Origin: Streptomyces sp. Tu6071
Lineage (GTDB): Bacteria; Actinomycetota; Actinomycetes; Streptomycetales; Streptomycetaceae
DNA length: 64,000 nt
NCBI RefSeq assembly: GCF_000213055.1
Contig: NZ_CM001165.1
Span: forward strand, 2,005,345-2,069,344
Direction of reading: 5' to 3'
The translations under genes and the position numbers were made by a program. Position 1 is the first letter of the stretch; each line of letters begins with the position of its first letter. Under the pieces are notes generated by a model that was not told where the DNA came from, ran no database searches, and saw only the letters and a program-made list of their open reading frames with translations. Of the stretch, positions 20,959 to 30,396 are shown in pieces.

Positions 20959-21670
20959 GCCGCCGGACTCTACCGTCCCGCCTCCGCACGACGGCGGCCC
21001 ACGACGCGCACGGCGCGACGTGACGGGGAGCGACACAGAGTGACGCGGCGTGGGACGCCGCAACGTCGCGCTACGGGGCGGGGTACGTCACGCCGCGCGA
21101 CGCCGGTACGTAGCGCCGCGCGACGTCACGTGGTGTCACGTTGCGTCGTCGATGAAGCGTCCCGACATGTCACGTCGCGCCGTCGCGCCGCGTCGCCCCA
21201 CGCCACGTCACCCCGCCGCGCGGCGTCGCGTCCCGCGCCCCGTTGTGCACGCGCCGTAGCCCTCCGCGCGGAGATCACGCGACGTCCCGCGCACCGTCAC
21301 GGTTTCACCACGGAGCGCGCAGGGCAGATCAGACGGTAGACACGGCCGGGAGGGGCGGGAAACAGCGGGGAACGGGTGGGTGGGTGCGGTCGGCGGGTGG
21401 CCGCGGGGAGGGCGTACGGGCCCGGGTCCCGCGACCCGCGGCGATCCCGGCGGCGACGACGCCACGCGGACCGGGCCGCGAGAGAAACGGACGACGCGGA
21501 CAGCGAAGACGGCGGAAGCCGAGGGGGAGGGCGGGGCGGGGAAGGACGAGCGACGGAAAAAGAAAGGGACGCCGAAGCGTCCCTGGCGGTACCGGCGTGG
21601 CCGCGCGGTCCACCTGTCACACGCCCCTGCCCCGCCGCGAGAACGCGGCGGTGTGCGGCAGCGGCCTGGA
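20959..21670. other. 712-bp intergenic region upstream of smc
   Basis: No gene is supported on either strand. The smc-proximal part (21000-21260) has many cgcgacgtca and cgtcgcg words. The rest (21300-21640) is purine-rich on the plus strand (gggcggggaaggacgagcgacggaaaaagaaaggg), that is, pyrimidine-rich on the coding strand. It should contain the smc promoter unless smc is read from the 21880 gene. Confidence 0.5.
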
Positions 21671-21880
21671 TCAGGTGAGCGCGGGCTCCGCCTGCGGTAC
21701 GTCGATGCTCTCCAGGAGAGCGCCGCCGTGCTGAGAAGCGGCAGCCGCGAGCGCGTCGTTCTCCGTCTGAATCCGTACGAGCTCGGATTCGAGGTCCTGC
21801 ACGCGCTGCTGGAGCCGTCGCATCTCGGCGAGGAGTCGCGGGTCGGAGCCGCCGACGTAACCGAGAAGCGCCTTTGCCAT
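21671..21880 (-). CDS. Small coiled-coil protein, conserved in Streptomyces
   Basis: The 69-aa protein MAKALLGYVGGSDPRLLAEMRRL... has one continuous amphipathic helix with heptad leucines (about residues 15-50: LLAEMRRLQQRVQDLESEL and onward). It is probably dimeric. No enzymatic motif is present and I cannot assign a function. ATG 21880 is preceded by GGAGG at 11-nt spacing; upstream in-frame codons back to 21991 lack a signal. It lies between acyP and smc on the same strand, a position I recall as conserved. Confidence 0.8.
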   Translation of the reverse strand: MAKALLGYVGGSDPRLLAEMRRLQQRVQDLESELVRIQTENDALAAAASQHGGALLESIDVPQAEPALT

Positions 21881-22260
21881 GATGAGTGGTCCTCCACACT
21901 GAGTGACCGACCAGTACGGTGGTGGGTCGAGAGGGATTCGGTCCGCACCCGCGGTGTCCGGCAGCACTCCGTCCGTGACGTCGCCTGTCAAACAGTTAAG
22001 GTGCGCGGGGATTCCAGAGTCTCACCAAAAAGTTTGACGGTCAACACGATCAAGCCCCGGTGCGGCACGGCGGCGGGGCGCGCGGTGCTTCGGGCGACGG
22101 CGCGTGCACTCCCGCGAGCCGTGGGGGCGTGCGGGTCATCCTGTCGAGCGCCCGGTGGGGCGCGCAAGAGGGTCGCGGCAGTCACCAGCGGCTTTCCGCG
22201 GCGCCACCGAAGCACGCGGGGGAGCATCGGCGGCGCACGGCGGGGGCGCGTGCGGTGCTG
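21881..22260. other. 380-bp spacer, probable promoter of the coiled-coil gene
   Basis: No gene was seen. On the minus strand a TTGACC (about 22037-22042) followed by a relatively AT-rich stretch (gtcaaactttttggtgagactctggaat) and TTAACTGTTTGACAGG is the clearest promoter-like sequence in the area. It lies about 120-165 bp upstream of the 21880 start codon. A -10 box could not be fixed with confidence. Confidence 0.45.
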
Positions 22261-22542
22261 TCAGCGGATCGCGAATCCCTCGTAGCCGCCGCGAGGCGTG
22301 TCCCAGATCTCAGTGACGCCCTGGACGCTGCCGGGTGTGTCGCTCCCCCGCAGCCACTCCAGCAACTCCTCGCACGCCGCGCGCGGTCCCTCGGCGACGA
22401 CCTGGACGCGCCCGTCGCGCACATTGAGAGCAAAACCACTCAGTCCGCCGATCTCCAGCGCCCGTGCCCGCGTGAACCAGCGGAAACCCACGCCCTGAAC
22501 CGTTCCTCTGACCCACGCGGTCAGCCGTGCCTCGTCTTCCAT
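22261..22542 (-). CDS. acyP: Acylphosphatase
   Basis: The 93-aa enzyme hydrolyses carboxyl-phosphate bonds. It contains the family signature [18 protein letters not shown] with the catalytic Arg, and the [15 protein letters not shown] segment with the catalytic Asn. Full family length. ATG 22542 is used. In Streptomyces acyP commonly sits just upstream of smc; here the small coiled-coil gene lies between them. The gene upstream (CAP protein) is divergent. Confidence 0.95.
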   Translation of the reverse strand: MEDEARLTAWVRGTVQGVGFRWFTRARALEIGGLSGFALNVRDGRVQVVAEGPRAACEELLEWLRGSDTPGSVQGVTEIWDTPRGGYEGFAIR

Positions 22543-22677
22543 GAGGGCACGCTAACCGGCCAATCCCTTCAGGCACACGTCGTCCCACGGGGCCATGGCG
22601 TAGGGTCCGCACCGCGGAGGACTCACTCGAACGGGTGAGTACGCCCGGGACAGTGGTGACGAGGGAAGGCCAGGACC

Positions 22678-23940
22678 ATGGGACGCCACCGACGCTCAGC
22701 CGCCGGCCGCGCCGAACCAGCGGCGGACTTTCCGGCCGGAACCCCCACGGGTCCCGGCCACGACGCGTACGACTACGACCGCGACGCCGCGTACGGCGAC
22801 CGCGCGACGTACGGGGGCCGGACGGCGTACCGCGACCACGCGGCGCACGGCGCCTACGTGTCGGCGCCCTACGCGACGCCCGCGCCCTACGAGCCGCCCA
22901 CGCCCTCCTCGACGCCCGGTCCATACGCGACCCCCGCGACGTATACGGCATCCCCGCCCCGCGCCCCCTACGCGACGCCCGAAACCGTCCCCGGCCTCTC
23001 CGCCGACTCCCACGACACCTACTACGCGCCCGACGCGCCCGACGCCCCCGACGCCCATGGCGCCGATCACGGCGGCGCGAGCGGGCATCGCCGGAAGCGG
23101 CGCGGCGCGCCCGTGCGCACCGGTCTGCTCGGGGTGTCGGCGGCGGTGGCGCTAGGCGCCGTCGCGGTCAGCACCGGGCTGTTGCCCGGTGGTGGCTACT
23201 CCTTCAGTGGGGGTCACGACGCGAAGGTCCGCGCGGCGGACGCGCCGTCCGGCGAGGGACAGGGCGACGAGGCGTCCGCCGCGGACCGTACGACGCCCGC
23301 GGCGAGCCGGGGCGCCACGCGTTCCGACGCGCCCTGGCGCGCGGCGTCCGCCTCGCCCCGCGAGAAGAAGAGCAAGGCCGCCGCGACGCCGAGCCCTTCC
23401 CGCTCCGTCACCACGGAACAGGGCGGCACGGGCACCGGGACGTCGCCCGGCGCGGGGACCACCCGGACGGCGACGCCGCCGAAGAGCGCGACGCCCGTCA
23501 GGACGAAGCCCGCGTCGCAGGCGCCCGCGCAGCCGCCCGTCGCGGCGGCCCCCAGCGGCGACGAGAGCGCGGCGGCGGCTGCCGTCCTCGCGCTCGTCAA
23601 CCAGGAGCGGGCCAAGGTGGGCTGCAGTGCGGTGCGCGCGGACGGCGCGCTCGCCTCGCTCGCCACGGCCTTCAGCGACGACATGGCCGCGCGCGGCTTC
23701 TTCGACCACACCGACCCCGACGGCGACACGCCCTGGGACCGCGCGGACCAGGCAGGGGTCGGAAACCTGGGCGGCGAGAACATAGCGCGCGGCCAGGCCG
23801 ACGCCGCCGCCGTCATGGAGTCCTGGATGAACAGCCCGGGGCACCGCGCGAACATCCTCAACTGCGACTACAAGACCCTGGGCGTCGGCGTGCACTTCGG
23901 CTCCGGCGGTCCCTGGTGGACGCAGGACTTCGGCTTCTGA
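22678..23940 (+). CDS. Secreted or membrane-anchored CAP (SCP) domain protein
   Basis: The 420-aa protein has a long N-terminal tail rich in Tyr, Ala, Pro and Asp (1-135), then a basic patch RKRRG and one TM segment (about 143-165, LLGVSAAVALGAVAVSTGLL). A Ser/Thr/Pro/Ala-rich linker to about 300 leads to a C-terminal CAP domain of about 120 residues. The CAP signature is visible as LVNQERAKVGC, FFDHTDPDGDTPWDR, GENIARGQ, WMNSPGHRANIL and WWTQDFGF. The CAP domain should face outside the cell. Function in bacteria is unclear. Codons 20-60 read Y-G-D-R-A-T-Y repeats. ATG at 22678 with an AGG upstream. Confidence 0.9.
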   Translation: MGRHRRSAAGRAEPAADFPAGTPTGPGHDAYDYDRDAAYGDRATYGGRTAYRDHAAHGAYVSAPYATPAPYEPPTPSSTPGPYATPATYTASPPRAPYATPETVPGLSADSHDTYYAPDAPDAPDAHGADHGGASGHRRKRRGAPVRTGLLGVSAAVALGAVAVSTGLLPGGGYSFSGGHDAKVRAADAPSGEGQGDEASAADRTTPAASRGATRSDAPWRAASASPREKKSKAAATPSPSRSVTTEQGGTGTGTSPGAGTTRTATPPKSATPVRTKPASQAPAQPPVAAAPSGDESAAAAAVLALVNQERAKVGCSAVRADGALASLATAFSDDMAARGFFDHTDPDGDTPWDRADQAGVGNLGGENIARGQADAAAVMESWMNSPGHRANILNCDYKTLGVGVHFGSGGPWWTQDFGF

Positions 23941-24258
23941 GGCACGGCGTACGCCGCGTCGCGCACGGCGCGCACGGCGCGCGGGCAGGGCCACGTCGCG
24001 TACGTACGCGACGCGACGTAGCGCGCACCGTCACGCCGGAACCGCGCGCATGCCGCGTACGACCGACACGTCGCGTGGCCCCGAAGGCCGCGCACGGCGC
24101 GACGCCCTGCACGTGGCGACGCCTCGCACGCCACAGCGTCGCGGCGGAGACCACCACACCGCCACGCCACACGCCGCCCCGACGTCACCCCCACCCCGTC
24201 ACCGCAACACCCCCGTGACCGCAACATCCCCGTCACCGGGGCGACGCCCTCCGCTCCG
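23941..24258. repeat. Spacer between convergent CAP gene and mutM
   Basis: No gene. The sequence contains scattered cgcgacg, acgtcgcg and gtacgtacgcgacg words (about 23990-24080) and C-rich runs such as caccgcaacacccccgtgaccgc near 24200. No T-tailed terminator was recognised for either gene. Confidence 0.55.
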
Positions 24259-25113
24259 TCACCCCCGCGCCCTACGCTGGCACTTCGGGCAGTAGTAGCT
24301 GGACCGGTTCATCCACGCGTCGCGCTGGATCGGCGTCCCGCAGCGCCGGCACGGTTCGCCCTCGCGGCCGTACGCGTCGAGGGAGCGGTCGAAGTAGCCC
24401 GACTCGCCGTTGACGTTCACGTACAGGCTGTCGAAGCTCGTGCCGCCGACGGCGAGGGCGGCGTTCATGACGTCGCGCACGTGGCCGAGGAGTTCGTCGG
24501 TGCGGGGGCGGGTGAGGCCCGCCGTGGGGCGGTCGTAGTGGAGGCGGGCACGCCACAGCGCCTCGTCGGCGTAGATGTTGCCGACGCCGCTGATGAGCGA
24601 CTGGTCGAGCAGCGCGCGCTTGATGGTGGTGCGCTTGCGGCGCAGCGCCGCGTGGAACGCCGCGTCGTCGAACAGCGGGTCGAGCGGGTCGCGGGCGATG
24701 TGGGCGATGACGTCGGGGACGCCGCCCTCGCCCGTCTCGTGGAGCGAGAGGCCGCCGAAGGTGCGCTGGTCGACGAAGCGGAGTTCGGTGCCGAGCGCGT
24801 CCTCGAAGCCGATGCGGACGCGCAGGTGCCTCTCGGCGGGCGCGGCGTGGGGCTGGACGAGGAGCTGGCCGCTCATGCCGAGGTGCGCGAGGACCGCCTC
24901 GGCGCCGCCGTCGAGCGGGAGCCACAGGTACTTGCCGCGTCGGCGCGGCGTCGCGAACGTACGTCCCTTCAGGCGCGCGGCGAAGTCCTCGCCGCCCGCG
25001 AGGTGCCGTCGTACGGAGCGCGGGTGGAGCACCTCCGTCGCGGCGACGGTGCGTCCGTCGATCCAGCGGGCGAGCCCCCTGCGGACGACCTCGACCTCGG
25101 GCAGTTCGGGCAC
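24259..25113 (-). CDS. mutM: Formamidopyrimidine-DNA glycosylase MutM (Fpg)
   Basis: The 284-aa base-excision enzyme removes 8-oxoguanine. It begins PELPEVE with the catalytic Pro2 and Glu3 after Met, has the [14 protein letters not shown] segment with the conserved Lys, the helix-two-turn-helix ([20 protein letters not shown]), and a C-terminal zinc finger with CRRCG and YYCPKCQ. The start is GTG preceded by AGGAG. It is downstream of rnc, separated by 299 bp that include a long hairpin; rnc-mutM order is common in actinobacteria. Confidence 0.97.
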   Translation of the reverse strand: MPELPEVEVVRRGLARWIDGRTVAATEVLHPRSVRRHLAGGEDFAARLKGRTFATPRRRGKYLWLPLDGGAEAVLAHLGMSGQLLVQPHAAPAERHLRVRIGFEDALGTELRFVDQRTFGGLSLHETGEGGVPDVIAHIARDPLDPLFDDAAFHAALRRKRTTIKRALLDQSLISGVGNIYADEALWRARLHYDRPTAGLTRPRTDELLGHVRDVMNAALAVGGTSFDSLYVNVNGESGYFDRSLDAYGREGEPCRRCGTPIQRDAWMNRSSYYCPKCQRRARG

Positions 25114-25253
25114 GGTGCGGCTCTCCTGGGAGTGGGGAACGAAGCGGGGGAGGTACGGCGCGTCACCGCCGTACGCGGGGAGGGCGTCACCACCCGGACG
25201 CGGGACGCGTCACCGCCGTGCGCCGGAGGTACGTCACCACCCCCAACGACACC

Positions 25254-25317
25254 CACCCGGCACCCGCCGCCCCGGCTCCGTAACGCGTCACGGAGCGGGG
25301 GCGGCGGATACCGGGTG
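25254..25317. repeat. Long 28-bp-arm hairpin between rnc and mutM
   Basis: The arms 25254-25281 and 25290-25317 pair at 25 of 28 positions around an 8-nt loop AACGCGTC. It lies 96 bp downstream of the rnc stop codon in the transcribed direction. No U tract follows. It could be a terminator, an mRNA-stabilising or RNase III-cleaved structure, or a dispersed palindromic element. Confidence 0.8.
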
Positions 25318-25412
25318 GACCGACGAGCGGTGTCGCCGCAGGTCACGACGGTTCGCCACGGATGTCGTGACGAGAGTGCCGTCATGGCTCGTGGCGGGGG
25401 CGCCGTCGTGTG

Positions 25413-26240
25413 TCAGGCAGTGGAAGCGGAGCCGCCCTCGGGGACGACGTCGCCGGGCGAGAGGACCTCGCCCGCGGCGGCCTGCTCGGCCGCGCGCGCG
25501 TCGGCGGCGGCACGGATGGCGCGCCACGCCGACTCGGCGGCCTGCTGCTCCGCCTCCTTCTTGCTGCGGCCGGTGCCGGTGCCGTACGAGACGCCTCCGA
25601 CGCGGGCGGCAGCAGTGAAGGTCTTCTCGTGATCGGGGCCTTCCTCGGTGACGAGGTACTCGGGAACCCCGAGCCCCTCCATCGCGGTCAGCTCCTGGAG
25701 ACTGGTCTTCCAGTCCAGGCCCGCGCCGAGTTCCGCGGACTTCTCGATCAGCGGGTCGAAGAGGCGGTGCACGAGCTCCGCCGCCTTGTCGAGACCCTGA
25801 TCGAGGTAGACCGCGCCGATCACGGCTTCCAGTGTGTCGGCGAGGATCGATGCCTTGTCCCTGCCGCCCGTGCCCTCCTCGCCCCTGCCGAGCCTGATGA
25901 AGGCTCCCAGGTCGAGGCCCCGGCTCACCTCGGCGAGCGCGCGGGAGTTGACGACCGCCGCGCGCAGCTTCGCGAGCTGCCCCTCGGGGAGGTCGGGGTG
26001 GGTGCGGTACAGCGTGTCGGTGACCACCAGGCCGAGCACGGAGTCCCCGAGGAACTCCAGGCGCTCGTTGGTGGGCAGACCGCCGTTCTCGTACGCGTAC
26101 GAGCGGTGCGTGAGCGCACGCACCAGAAGGGCGGACTCCAGGTGATACCCGAGCCGCCCTTCCAGGAGCGTGTGGGACGAGGCCGCGGTGTCCGCCGAGG
26201 CGCCCGAGCGGGGCGCCTTCTTCTTGGGGGCGTTAACCAA
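25413..26240 (-). CDS. rnc: Ribonuclease III
   Basis: The 275-aa double-strand RNA endonuclease processes rRNA and mRNA; in S. coelicolor it is AbsB, needed for antibiotic production. The catalytic signature [13 protein letters not shown] is near 65-77, the second acidic site [13 protein letters not shown] near 140, and a dsRNA-binding domain spans about 180-250 ([33 protein letters not shown]). The start is uncertain: no ATG or GTG lies between the rpmF stop and the conserved domain except an in-frame TTG at 26240. It is in the operon DUF177-rpmF-rnc with 29 bp after rpmF. Confidence 0.93.
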   Translation of the reverse strand: MVNAPKKKAPRSGASADTAASSHTLLEGRLGYHLESALLVRALTHRSYAYENGGLPTNERLEFLGDSVLGLVVTDTLYRTHPDLPEGQLAKLRAAVVNSRALAEVSRGLDLGAFIRLGRGEEGTGGRDKASILADTLEAVIGAVYLDQGLDKAAELVHRLFDPLIEKSAELGAGLDWKTSLQELTAMEGLGVPEYLVTEEGPDHEKTFTAAARVGGVSYGTGTGRSKKEAEQQAAESAWRAIRAAADARAAEQAAAGEVLSPGDVVPEGGSASTA

Positions 26241-26269
26241 TTCCCTCTCGGCCTTTCTCGCCTGTCTCG

Positions 26270-26443
26270 TCAGACCTCGAGGACCTGACGCTTGTTGTAC
26301 GTGCCGCAGCTCGGGCACGCGATGTGCTGGAGCTTGGGCTCGTGGCAGCGCTCGCACGCCACCAGGGTGGGGACCGCAGCCTTCCACTGCGACCGGCGGT
26401 GGCGCGTGTTGCTGCGCGACATCTTCCGCTTCGGAACAGCCAC
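26270..26443 (-). CDS. rpmF: 50S ribosomal protein L32 (bL32)
   Basis: The 57-aa protein [20 protein letters not shown]... has the C-terminal zinc ribbon [18 protein letters not shown], so it is the four-cysteine form. GTG at 26443 has AGGAG 12 bases upstream and lies 2 bp past the DUF177 stop codon, so the two are cotranscribed and probably translationally linked. Some streptomycetes also carry a cysteine-free paralogue elsewhere, regulated by zinc; this is the housekeeping copy. Confidence 0.97.
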   Translation of the reverse strand: MAVPKRKMSRSNTRHRRSQWKAAVPTLVACERCHEPKLQHIACPSCGTYNKRQVLEV

Positions 26444-26445
26444 GG

Positions 26446-27093
26446 CTACTTCTCCTGCTTCTCGTCGACGCCGGTCTCGGCGCCGTCCAGCTCGTCCTTC
26501 TCGCCGGCCGGCATGGTCCCGGCGAGTCCCTGCAAAGCCGCCCAACGTGCGTCGACGGCGTCATGGTGGTGCTCCGGGTCGTCCGCGAGCCGCGCACCGC
26601 AAACGGCGCACAGCCCCGGGCAGTCCTCCCGGCACACCGGCTGCATGGGCAGTGACAGCACCACCGCGTCACGCAGCACGGGTTCGAGGTCGAACATTCC
26701 GTCCTCAAGGGGGGTGATGCTCTCGTCCTCGTCCGAGTCCGCGTCGGTGCCCGCCATGCGGCGGTGGCGCTCCTCGGCCTCGGGGTACGAGAACATCTCC
26801 TGGAAATCCGCGGTGAGCTCGCGCTCCAGCGGTTCCAGACACCTTACGCACTCCCCCTCGGCGTGCGCACGGGCGGTGCCCGTGACGAGCACTCCGTCCA
26901 TCACCGATTCGAGGCGGAGATCGATCTCCACCGGGGAGTCCCCCGGGATGGCGATGACGTCGGCGATGCCGAAGACGTTGTCGCCGCCCGGGGCCTGGAC
27001 CGTCCGGGAGAGCTTCTGCATCGCACCAGGACGGCGCCCCAGCTCGTGCGTGTCGAACACGAGGGGGTTGCGGTGGTCGAGGCGGGCGTTCAG
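26446..27093 (-). CDS. DUF177 (YceD-like) protein
   Basis: The 215-aa protein belongs to the DUF177/YceD family, almost always encoded next to rpmF and linked to 23S rRNA or ribosome biogenesis. It has ECVRCLEPL near the middle and a C-terminal cysteine cluster [24 protein letters not shown] that may bind metal. The start is odd: the conserved N-terminus [20 protein letters not shown] is preceded by CTG with AGGAG five bases upstream, and no ATG, GTG or TTG is in frame nearby. I take CTG at 27093 as start; the far upstream ATG at 27201 is not credible. Confidence 0.9.
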   Translation of the reverse strand: MNARLDHRNPLVFDTHELGRRPGAMQKLSRTVQAPGGDNVFGIADVIAIPGDSPVEIDLRLESVMDGVLVTGTARAHAEGECVRCLEPLERELTADFQEMFSYPEAEERHRRMAGTDADSDEDESITPLEDGMFDLEPVLRDAVVLSLPMQPVCREDCPGLCAVCGARLADDPEHHHDAVDARWAALQGLAGTMPAGEKDELDGAETGVDEKQEK

Positions 27094-27307
27094 AGCTGCT
27101 CCTGTGTTTCGGGTCCTGAGATCTGGGTCGGGGGCCTGCCGCGACGGCAGGCGGGCGCTCTGTCCGCGTTCACACGAGCCGTGCGTACGAGAGCCGCACA
27201 CACGAGTCGTGCGGGCACACGTCTGGGCAGAGACAAACCGAAACCCCAGGGTACTGGAGAGTGCGCGATCGGCCCAATCCGCCCCCGGCCCGGCCCCGCG
27301 GACGTCC

Positions 27308-28552
27308 TCAGCGCCCCTGTTCGTACGCCCGCAGTTGCTCCGCGCTGATCATCGTGGTGTCGAAGAAGCTCGTCTCGTCGAGCGCGCCACCGCCCTGGGG
27401 CTGCTGCGGCGCCTGCTGCTGCGGCCACGTCTGCGCGGGCTGCTGCTCGTAGCCCTGCTGCGGGTCGGGGTAGCCGTAGCCGTTCTGCGCCGCGTACGGG
27501 TCCTGCGGCTGCGGATAGCCGTAGGGGTCGGCGGGCGCGGCGTAGGGGTCGGTCTGCTGCGGGTAGCCGTACGCATCGGTCTGCGCGGCGTACCCGTACC
27601 CGTCGGTCTGCGCGGCGTAGGGCTGCTGCGCGGGGAGCTGCGGGGTCTGCTCGGGGAGCGCGGCGACGGCGGGCTCGGGGAGCGGCGGGAGGACGAGACC
27701 GCCCGACGTGCCCCCGCCGAAGGTGCCGTCCGAGGCACCGCCGCCGAAGGTGCCGTCCGAGGTGCCGCGGCCCCCGGTGCCGCCCGCCGGGTTGTCACCC
27801 CGGGTGGCGGTCTCGGGCGAGGCGTCGCGCGTCGCGGCGAGGTCGGCGAGGTAGTCGGAGTCGCTGCTGTACTGGCGTTCGCCGCCGTCCTCGCCGAGGG
27901 CGGCGAGGTCGTCGGTCGCGACGCGCCCGTGCAGCTTGTCGCGACCGCGTCCCACCGCGTCGAGGGTCTTGGCGAGCACGGCCTCGAAGGCACCGAGCTT
28001 GACGTCCACGTACTCGTCGGCGCGCCGGCGCAGCGTCTCGGGGTCGCCGCTGCGCTCGGGAGCCTCGGCGTAGTCGGGGTCCTCGTACCCCTGCGCGTCG
28101 AGACCGTCGCTCGTGCCGAGGAGCTTCTCGCGGCCCCGCCCGACGGAGCCGAGCGTCTTGGTGAGGACGACCTCGAAGTTGGCGAGCTTGCTGTCGACGT
28201 AGTCGTCGGCGTCGGCCTTGACCTCGGCCGCCTCGCGCCGCGCCTCGTTGAGGATGCGGTCCGCCTCGCCCTGCGACTGCCGCGCGACGGCGGTGTCCGC
28301 GACGAGGCTGCCGCGCTCGTCGTGCGCGCCGCGGATGATGCGCTCGGCCTCGGCGCGCGCCTCGCCGACCATGCGCTCGCGCTCCCCGATCAGCTCCTGC
28401 GCCTGGGCGAGCGAACCCGGCAGGGCCTCCCGTACCTCCTCCAGCATCGCGAGCAGGTCGGCGCGGTTGATCACGCAGGAGGCCGACATGGGCATGGACC
28501 TGGCCGCGTTGACGACCTCGACGATCTCATCGAGTTTCTTCTGCACGTCCAC
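27308..28552 (-). CDS. DivIVA-related cell division protein, SepIVA-like
   Basis: The 414-aa protein starts with a long helical, coiled-coil region (1-210, with RADLLAMLEEVREALPGSLAQAQELIGERERMV and two related copies of VDSKLANFEVVLTKTLGSVGRGREKL / VDVKLGAFEAVLAKTLDAVGRGRDKL). Its position upstream of DUF177-rpmF-rnc and next to coaD is that of SepIVA in mycobacteria. The last 110 residues are low complexity, Gln/Tyr/Pro-rich with repeated DPY and GYGY, ending in a conserved-looking FFDTTMISAEQLRAYEQGR. It probably acts in polar growth or division; the start is GTG at 28552. Confidence 0.85.
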   Translation of the reverse strand: MDVQKKLDEIVEVVNAARSMPMSASCVINRADLLAMLEEVREALPGSLAQAQELIGERERMVGEARAEAERIIRGAHDERGSLVADTAVARQSQGEADRILNEARREAAEVKADADDYVDSKLANFEVVLTKTLGSVGRGREKLLGTSDGLDAQGYEDPDYAEAPERSGDPETLRRRADEYVDVKLGAFEAVLAKTLDAVGRGRDKLHGRVATDDLAALGEDGGERQYSSDSDYLADLAATRDASPETATRGDNPAGGTGGRGTSDGTFGGGASDGTFGGGTSGGLVLPPLPEPAVAALPEQTPQLPAQQPYAAQTDGYGYAAQTDAYGYPQQTDPYAAPADPYGYPQPQDPYAAQNGYGYPDPQQGYEQQPAQTWPQQQAPQQPQGGGALDETSFFDTTMISAEQLRAYEQGR

Positions 28553-28933
28553 CGTGTGCTCGCCACTCTCTCGACTGATGGGGAGACGGACCGCTCGGCT
28601 GCTGCGGAGCCGGACGGGACGACTGTACGGCCACGACGCGGCGCGGCGACACCGGGTGACGTGACGTCATGCGGGGGCACGCGCGGCGACGTGACGCGAC
28701 ATGTCGCGCGGCGTGGGGCGACGTACGGGGGCAACGTCGCGGCGTACGGGGGCAACGTCGCGACGCGTGACGCCGCGACGTCGCGGCGTGTGGGGCGCGA
28801 CGTCGCGGCGTACGGGTCCCTCGACGCCGCCCACCGCGCGACGTCACGGCGCCGCGTACCGCACGGCGTGGCCTCCCCGCGCTCCTCCCCCGCGTCGTCC
28901 TGCGTCGCCCCGCTCCCGCTCACCGCTCTCCCG
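28553..28933. repeat. Repeat-rich spacer between coaD and the SepIVA-like gene
   Basis: No gene. A 21-bp period tandem pair (28723-28741 and 28744-28762, each gtacgggggcaacgtcgcg) is followed by several cgcgacgtcgcg palindromes to about 28850. The SepIVA-like gene promoter must lie in 28553-28640. Confidence 0.65.
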
Positions 28934-29413
28934 TCACTGCTCCGCGAGGCGTCGCGTGAGGGCGGTGTGGACGGTCGGCGGCAGGAGGTGGGAGACGTCG
29001 CCGCCCCACTGCGCGACCTCCTTGACGAGCGAGGAGGAGAGGAAGCTGTAGGTGGGGTTCGTCGGGACGAAGAGGGTCTCGACTCCGGAGAGGCCGTTGT
29101 TCATCTGGGCCATCTGCAACTCGTAGTCGAAGTCGCTGACGGCGCGCAGGCCCTTGACGATGGCGGGGATGTCGCGCTGCTTGCAGAAGTCGACGAGGAG
29201 CCCGTGGAAAGCCTCGACCTCGACGTTGCCGAACTCGGCGGTCACCTCGCGGATCAGTTCCATGCGCTCGTCGATCGTGAAGAGCCCGCGCTTGGACTTG
29301 TTGATCATCACGGCGACGTGCACGACGTCGTAGAGCTTGGAGGCTCGGGCGATGATGTCGAGATGACCGTTGGTGATCGGGTCGAAGGACCCAGGACAGA
29401 CGGCGCGGCGCAA
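28934..29413 (-). CDS. coaD: Phosphopantetheine adenylyltransferase CoaD
   Basis: The 159-aa enzyme makes dephospho-CoA from pantetheine phosphate and ATP. It has the nucleotidyltransferase motif [36 protein letters not shown], and [13 protein letters not shown] near the C-terminus. I chose the TTG at 29413 because GAGGGG lies at good spacing and the result has the usual 159 residues starting RRAVCPGSF. The alternative ATG at 29443 adds ten residues and overlaps the rsmD stop as ATGA but has no ribosome binding site. Either way it follows rsmD directly. Confidence 0.95.
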   Translation of the reverse strand: MRRAVCPGSFDPITNGHLDIIARASKLYDVVHVAVMINKSKRGLFTIDERMELIREVTAEFGNVEVEAFHGLLVDFCKQRDIPAIVKGLRAVSDFDYELQMAQMNNGLSGVETLFVPTNPTYSFLSSSLVKEVAQWGGDVSHLLPPTVHTALTRRLAEQ

Positions 29414-29439
29414 CGTGATCCCCTCGCTCTGCGGTCGAT

Positions 29440-30027
29440 TCATGGTGCGTTTTCGCACGTGGAGGCGGCGCGACCGTACCAAAAGGTCCCTTCGCCGTAG
29501 CGCCGGGACCGCAGTGCGCCGAAGCCGTCCGGCCAGCCGAACTCCCCGCCCCTGGTGCTGCGCTCCACGGTGACCAGCGCTTCGTCCGCGAGCCAGCCGC
29601 GAGTACGGAGTGTGATCAGAATCTCTCCGAGCTCGGCGTCGGAGACCGCGTAGGGAGGGTCGAGGAAGACGAGGTCGTACGGGGCCGACGGCGGCGGCCC
29701 GGCAACGATCTGCGCCGCTTTGCCCGGCCTGACCTCGGCGCCCGCGAGCCCGAGGTCGCGGACGTTGGCGCGGATGGTGCGTACGGCGCGGGCGTCGCTC
29801 TCGACGAGCAGCGCGTGCGCCGCGCCGCGCGAGAGGGCCTCCAGGCCCACGGCGCCGGAGCCCCCGTAGAGGTCGAGGACGCGTTCCCCGCCGAGCGGGC
29901 CGCCGAGGAGCGCCTCCCAGGTGGAGAAGAGGCCCTCGCGCGCCCGTTCGGAGGTGGGGCGGGTGCCGGTGCCTGGCGGTACGGCAAGGCGGCGGCCCCC
30001 GGCCGTCCCGGCGATCACGCGGGTCAT
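29440..30027 (-). CDS. rsmD: 16S rRNA (guanine966-N2)-methyltransferase RsmD
   Basis: The 195-aa methyltransferase has the N-terminal [19 protein letters not shown], motif [21 protein letters not shown], and the catalytic motif FLDPPY. It modifies 16S rRNA during 30S assembly. ATG 30027 matches the family start. It is followed immediately by coaD, the standard actinobacterial pairing, and sits downstream of recG with a 369-bp repeat-containing gap. Confidence 0.95.
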   Translation of the reverse strand: MTRVIAGTAGGRRLAVPPGTGTRPTSERAREGLFSTWEALLGGPLGGERVLDLYGGSGAVGLEALSRGAAHALLVESDARAVRTIRANVRDLGLAGAEVRPGKAAQIVAGPPPSAPYDLVFLDPPYAVSDAELGEILITLRTRGWLADEALVTVERSTRGGEFGWPDGFGALRSRRYGEGTFWYGRAASTCENAP

Positions 30028-30396
30028 GGTGCTAGTCGGTCCTCGTCGCTCGGCCCTCGCCGGCGCCCGCCCCGGTGACCACGGCACACGCACACGCCGC
30101 CGGGCCTCCCGGCCGGACCCGGTCGGTACGTGTCCAGCGTAGGCGGCGGAAGGGAACACGCGCGCGGGGGCCTGCCCGTGGGACGGGCACGCAGGCAGTG
30201 GGCGCGGGGGCTGCCCGCCGGGGGTACGGGGGCAGTGGGGACAGGAGCTGCCCGCCGGGAGACGAGGGCAGCCCGGGGCAGGCCGCGTCGCGGCCCGACC
30301 CCGTACCAGCGCGGCCGGGGCGGCGTGCGTCGCGGCCCGCCCCGTACCCGCGCGGCCGGGGCGGCGTGCGTCGCGGCCCGCCCCTCGCCCGCGCCC
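30028..30396. repeat. Spacer with a 41-bp period tandem repeat
   Basis: Between recG and rsmD, two identical 35-bp segments (30309-30343 and 30350-30384) repeat with a 41-bp period, preceded by a partial third copy from about 30279. A second set of related words (ctgcccgccggg, near 30209 and 30249) recurs upstream. No gene is supported. Confidence 0.75.

Noticed and set aside
17506..21339. 1277-codon plus-strand open frame across smc
   Set aside because: It is the antisense shadow of smc; composition is Arg/Gly/Ala-rich without domains, whereas the minus strand encodes a clear SMC.
27094..27201. Upstream ATG (27201) for the DUF177 gene
   Set aside because: It would add 36 residues unlike the family, with no ribosome binding site, while CTG at 27093 has AGGAG at good spacing.
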